A program made the translations under genes and the position numbers. From NCBI RefSeq assembly GCF_932526225.1, contig NC_064048.1:11170688-11234687 (forward strand): a stretch of 64,000 nucleotides of DNA, read 5' to 3'. The DNA comes from Nematostella vectensis (lineage: Eukaryota > Cnidaria > Anthozoa > Actiniaria > Edwardsiidae). A model generated the notes under the pieces. It searched no databases. It was given only the letters and a program-made list of their open reading frames with translations, and had not been told where the DNA came from. Below are positions 62,806-64,000 of the stretch, one piece after another. Within the stretch, counting starts at the first letter, position 1. The number at the start of each line of letters is the position of its first letter.

Positions 62806-64000
62806 TTTGACCATAGCTATGATAACAATTTTTCAAAATTATTGTAACCAAATATTGTAACCAATTATCGTAAACCAACTTGACTGCAAAACACTATTAG
62901 ACATTTCTTTCATGTGACTGCGAAGTTGACATGTCAACATCTAGAGGGGCTTCACTCAACAAGGAATCATGGGGGACCATGAAAGCACGGTGTCGCGGAA
63001 AATTTTCCTGCCCCATTTATCAGGAACATCTGTGCAGCCGATGCCCTTAGTTGGATGGGGTGCACAGGTGCTTTGGGTATGGCCCTGTAGATGGCACAGT
63101 GACCACAAGATGTATCTGAATGAAACTGTATACTTATTTAAAATTTTAAAAACATGTGAGTGTTACTTACTTAGTTACAGTAGTTCTTTTGCATATTATT
63201 ATTTACGTGTATAATTTAGATGAGTAATAAATACTTCTCATTTGTCTCGTAGAGCTCGTATCGTTCCTCCTAAATAACAAACAAAATAATGTGTGTTATT
63301 ATCTTGGTGCAAAGGAATCTACAGTAGTTTTGTAATCAAATAATTGTTTTACTATTAACACGCTTGTTCTTTCAACCAGTTTGTTGGTCTCACAAATAGA
63401 CTTTTAATAAACTTGTATCCCTCCCCTCTCCACTCATTAAAGGGGCAGCGTCATGGCACTGCGCATGTCTGGAGTCAGTGTTTCTTGTATTCTTTCAATT
63501 GTCTACACACAGTTGAACTTTAATAGTTGTCAATGCTTTGTTAAAATAATATTCGATATTTTACTGAATGTTTATTGACAGTTTGTGGGCATTTCCTTTG
63601 AATTTAAGTCTTCCACATGGACCAAAGGCTCTTAGGTCAACATTAGAATTTGACTGAAATTCATTGTGTCCTGGCCGGAGAGCTATTGCAAAGCTCTTCA
63701 TCACACTGCACTTTTAAGCATATTCTATGTATGCTTCTTTGTACAAAATGTACCCCTCCTAATAAAACATTAAAGATCACATAACTTGTTTCCTTCTTCG
63801 ACTCTTTGCTTTTTATTTTTGTTCTCTTACTAGGAAAATATCGAATACAAATAATCAGTAAAGCTAGCAAGCTCATTTTGCTAGCTGTATATAATGCATA
63901 TCAAGCCTGTATCTTTAGTATCCTGGATCAGGTAGACGAACCTATGTCACACCACTTTTTTGATGAGTATTATAAAAAAATACTAAAAAACGTTATCTTG
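62806..64000 (+). repeat. Unit copy 38 (A markers return), cut off by the window end
   Basis: The first 1,195 bp of a unit. Two family A markers return (GAATTTAAG and CATGGACC near 63601-63620), while unit position 66 keeps the family B T. Private: CCAAATATTG near 62850, TTTGCATATT near 63190 and TTGTATTCTTTC near 63486. The window ends just before the poly-A tract. Confidence 0.97.

Larger units (their letters stand above)
1..64000 (+). repeat. Head-to-tail array of a ~1.71-kb satellite-like unit, 38 copies
   Basis: The whole window repeats one unit. The anchor CATGGGGGACCATG occurs at 162, 1853, 3558, 5263, 6978 and so on to 62967, with spacings of 1,691-1,723 bp outside the assembly gap. 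All copies share one orientation and differ by scattered substitutions and small indels, mostly in homopolymers. No unique flanking DNA appears at either edge, so the array continues both ways. The unit is AT-rich with one GC-richer block in its last third. No reverse transcriptase, transposase or other known protein domain was recognised in any frame. Whether the array is inert satellite or a transcribed non-coding array cannot be decided from sequence alone. Confidence 0.99.

Noticed and set aside
1-64000. CRISPR array
   Set aside because: The repeat period is 1.7 kb, there are no unique spacers between short repeats, and there are no cas genes.
1-64000. rDNA, histone or snRNA/spliced-leader gene cluster
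   Set aside because: No rRNA, histone protein, snRNA or Sm-site arrangement was recognised in the unit on either strand. Stem-loop A does not fit the histone 3' hairpin.
1-64000. Unit length equal to 10 x 171 bp as a nucleosome-phasing signal
   Set aside because: There is no internal ~171-bp periodicity in the unit, and copy lengths vary with homopolymers. The ratio is numerology without chromatin data.

Overview
The window contains no gene I can defend. It is one uninterrupted head-to-tail array of a single AT-rich unit of about 1.71 kb (complete copies run 1,691-1,723 bp, mostly 1,708-1,711). I count 38 copies, all in the same orientation and near-identical, broken only by a run of exactly 200 N at 18278-18477. 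The array runs through both window edges, so its true length is unknown. Copy boundaries here are arbitrary: position 1 of each unit is set at the motif TTTGACCATAG, which starts the window.

The host is a eukaryote, probably an animal. Each unit carries AATAAA signals followed by U-rich sequence, splice-acceptor-like pyrimidine tracts, a long poly-A tract, and a tRNA-type B box on the minus strand ahead of a T-run. There are no bacterial gene arrays, ribosome binding sites or operons. The species cannot be named from this sequence. The arrangement fits a large satellite or macrosatellite, or a tandem array of an unrecognised non-coding transcription unit.

Unit layout (unit coordinates): 1-150 AT-rich, with a 10-bp palindrome, three 13/14-bp direct repeats and a 14-bp palindrome; 150-310 GC-richer, with a 6-bp hairpin and two overlapping short ORFs; 310-630 AT-rich, with two AATAAA; 630-960 a mixed segment with an 8-bp stem-loop and the best polyadenylation signal (956); 960-1200 an exon-like segment behind a strong acceptor-like tract, with a 9-bp stem-loop; about 1204 a poly-A tract of 18-43 A; then a CpG-containing block of about 370 bp with a tRNA-like segment on the minus strand; finally a T-rich tract ending in TTTGCAG.

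Copy relationships: copies 1-11 form family A and copies 14-37 mostly family B. Copy 13 is an A copy between two near-twin B copies (12 and 14), copy 38 returns to A at two of three markers, and copies 27 and 36 are chimeric. Copies 14-17 match copies 27-30 in order at a shift of about 22.23 kb, and many neighbours (3/4, 7-10, 24-26, 31/32, 33/34) share private variants. This is the pattern expected from repeated unequal exchange and gene conversion. The 200-N gap is out of register with the repeat, so it hides at least about 660 bp and possibly many units.

Short ORFs recur in every copy, but they are broken by stops in some copies, begin at non-ATG codons or run into the variable poly-A tract. 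I treat them as by-products of the repeat.
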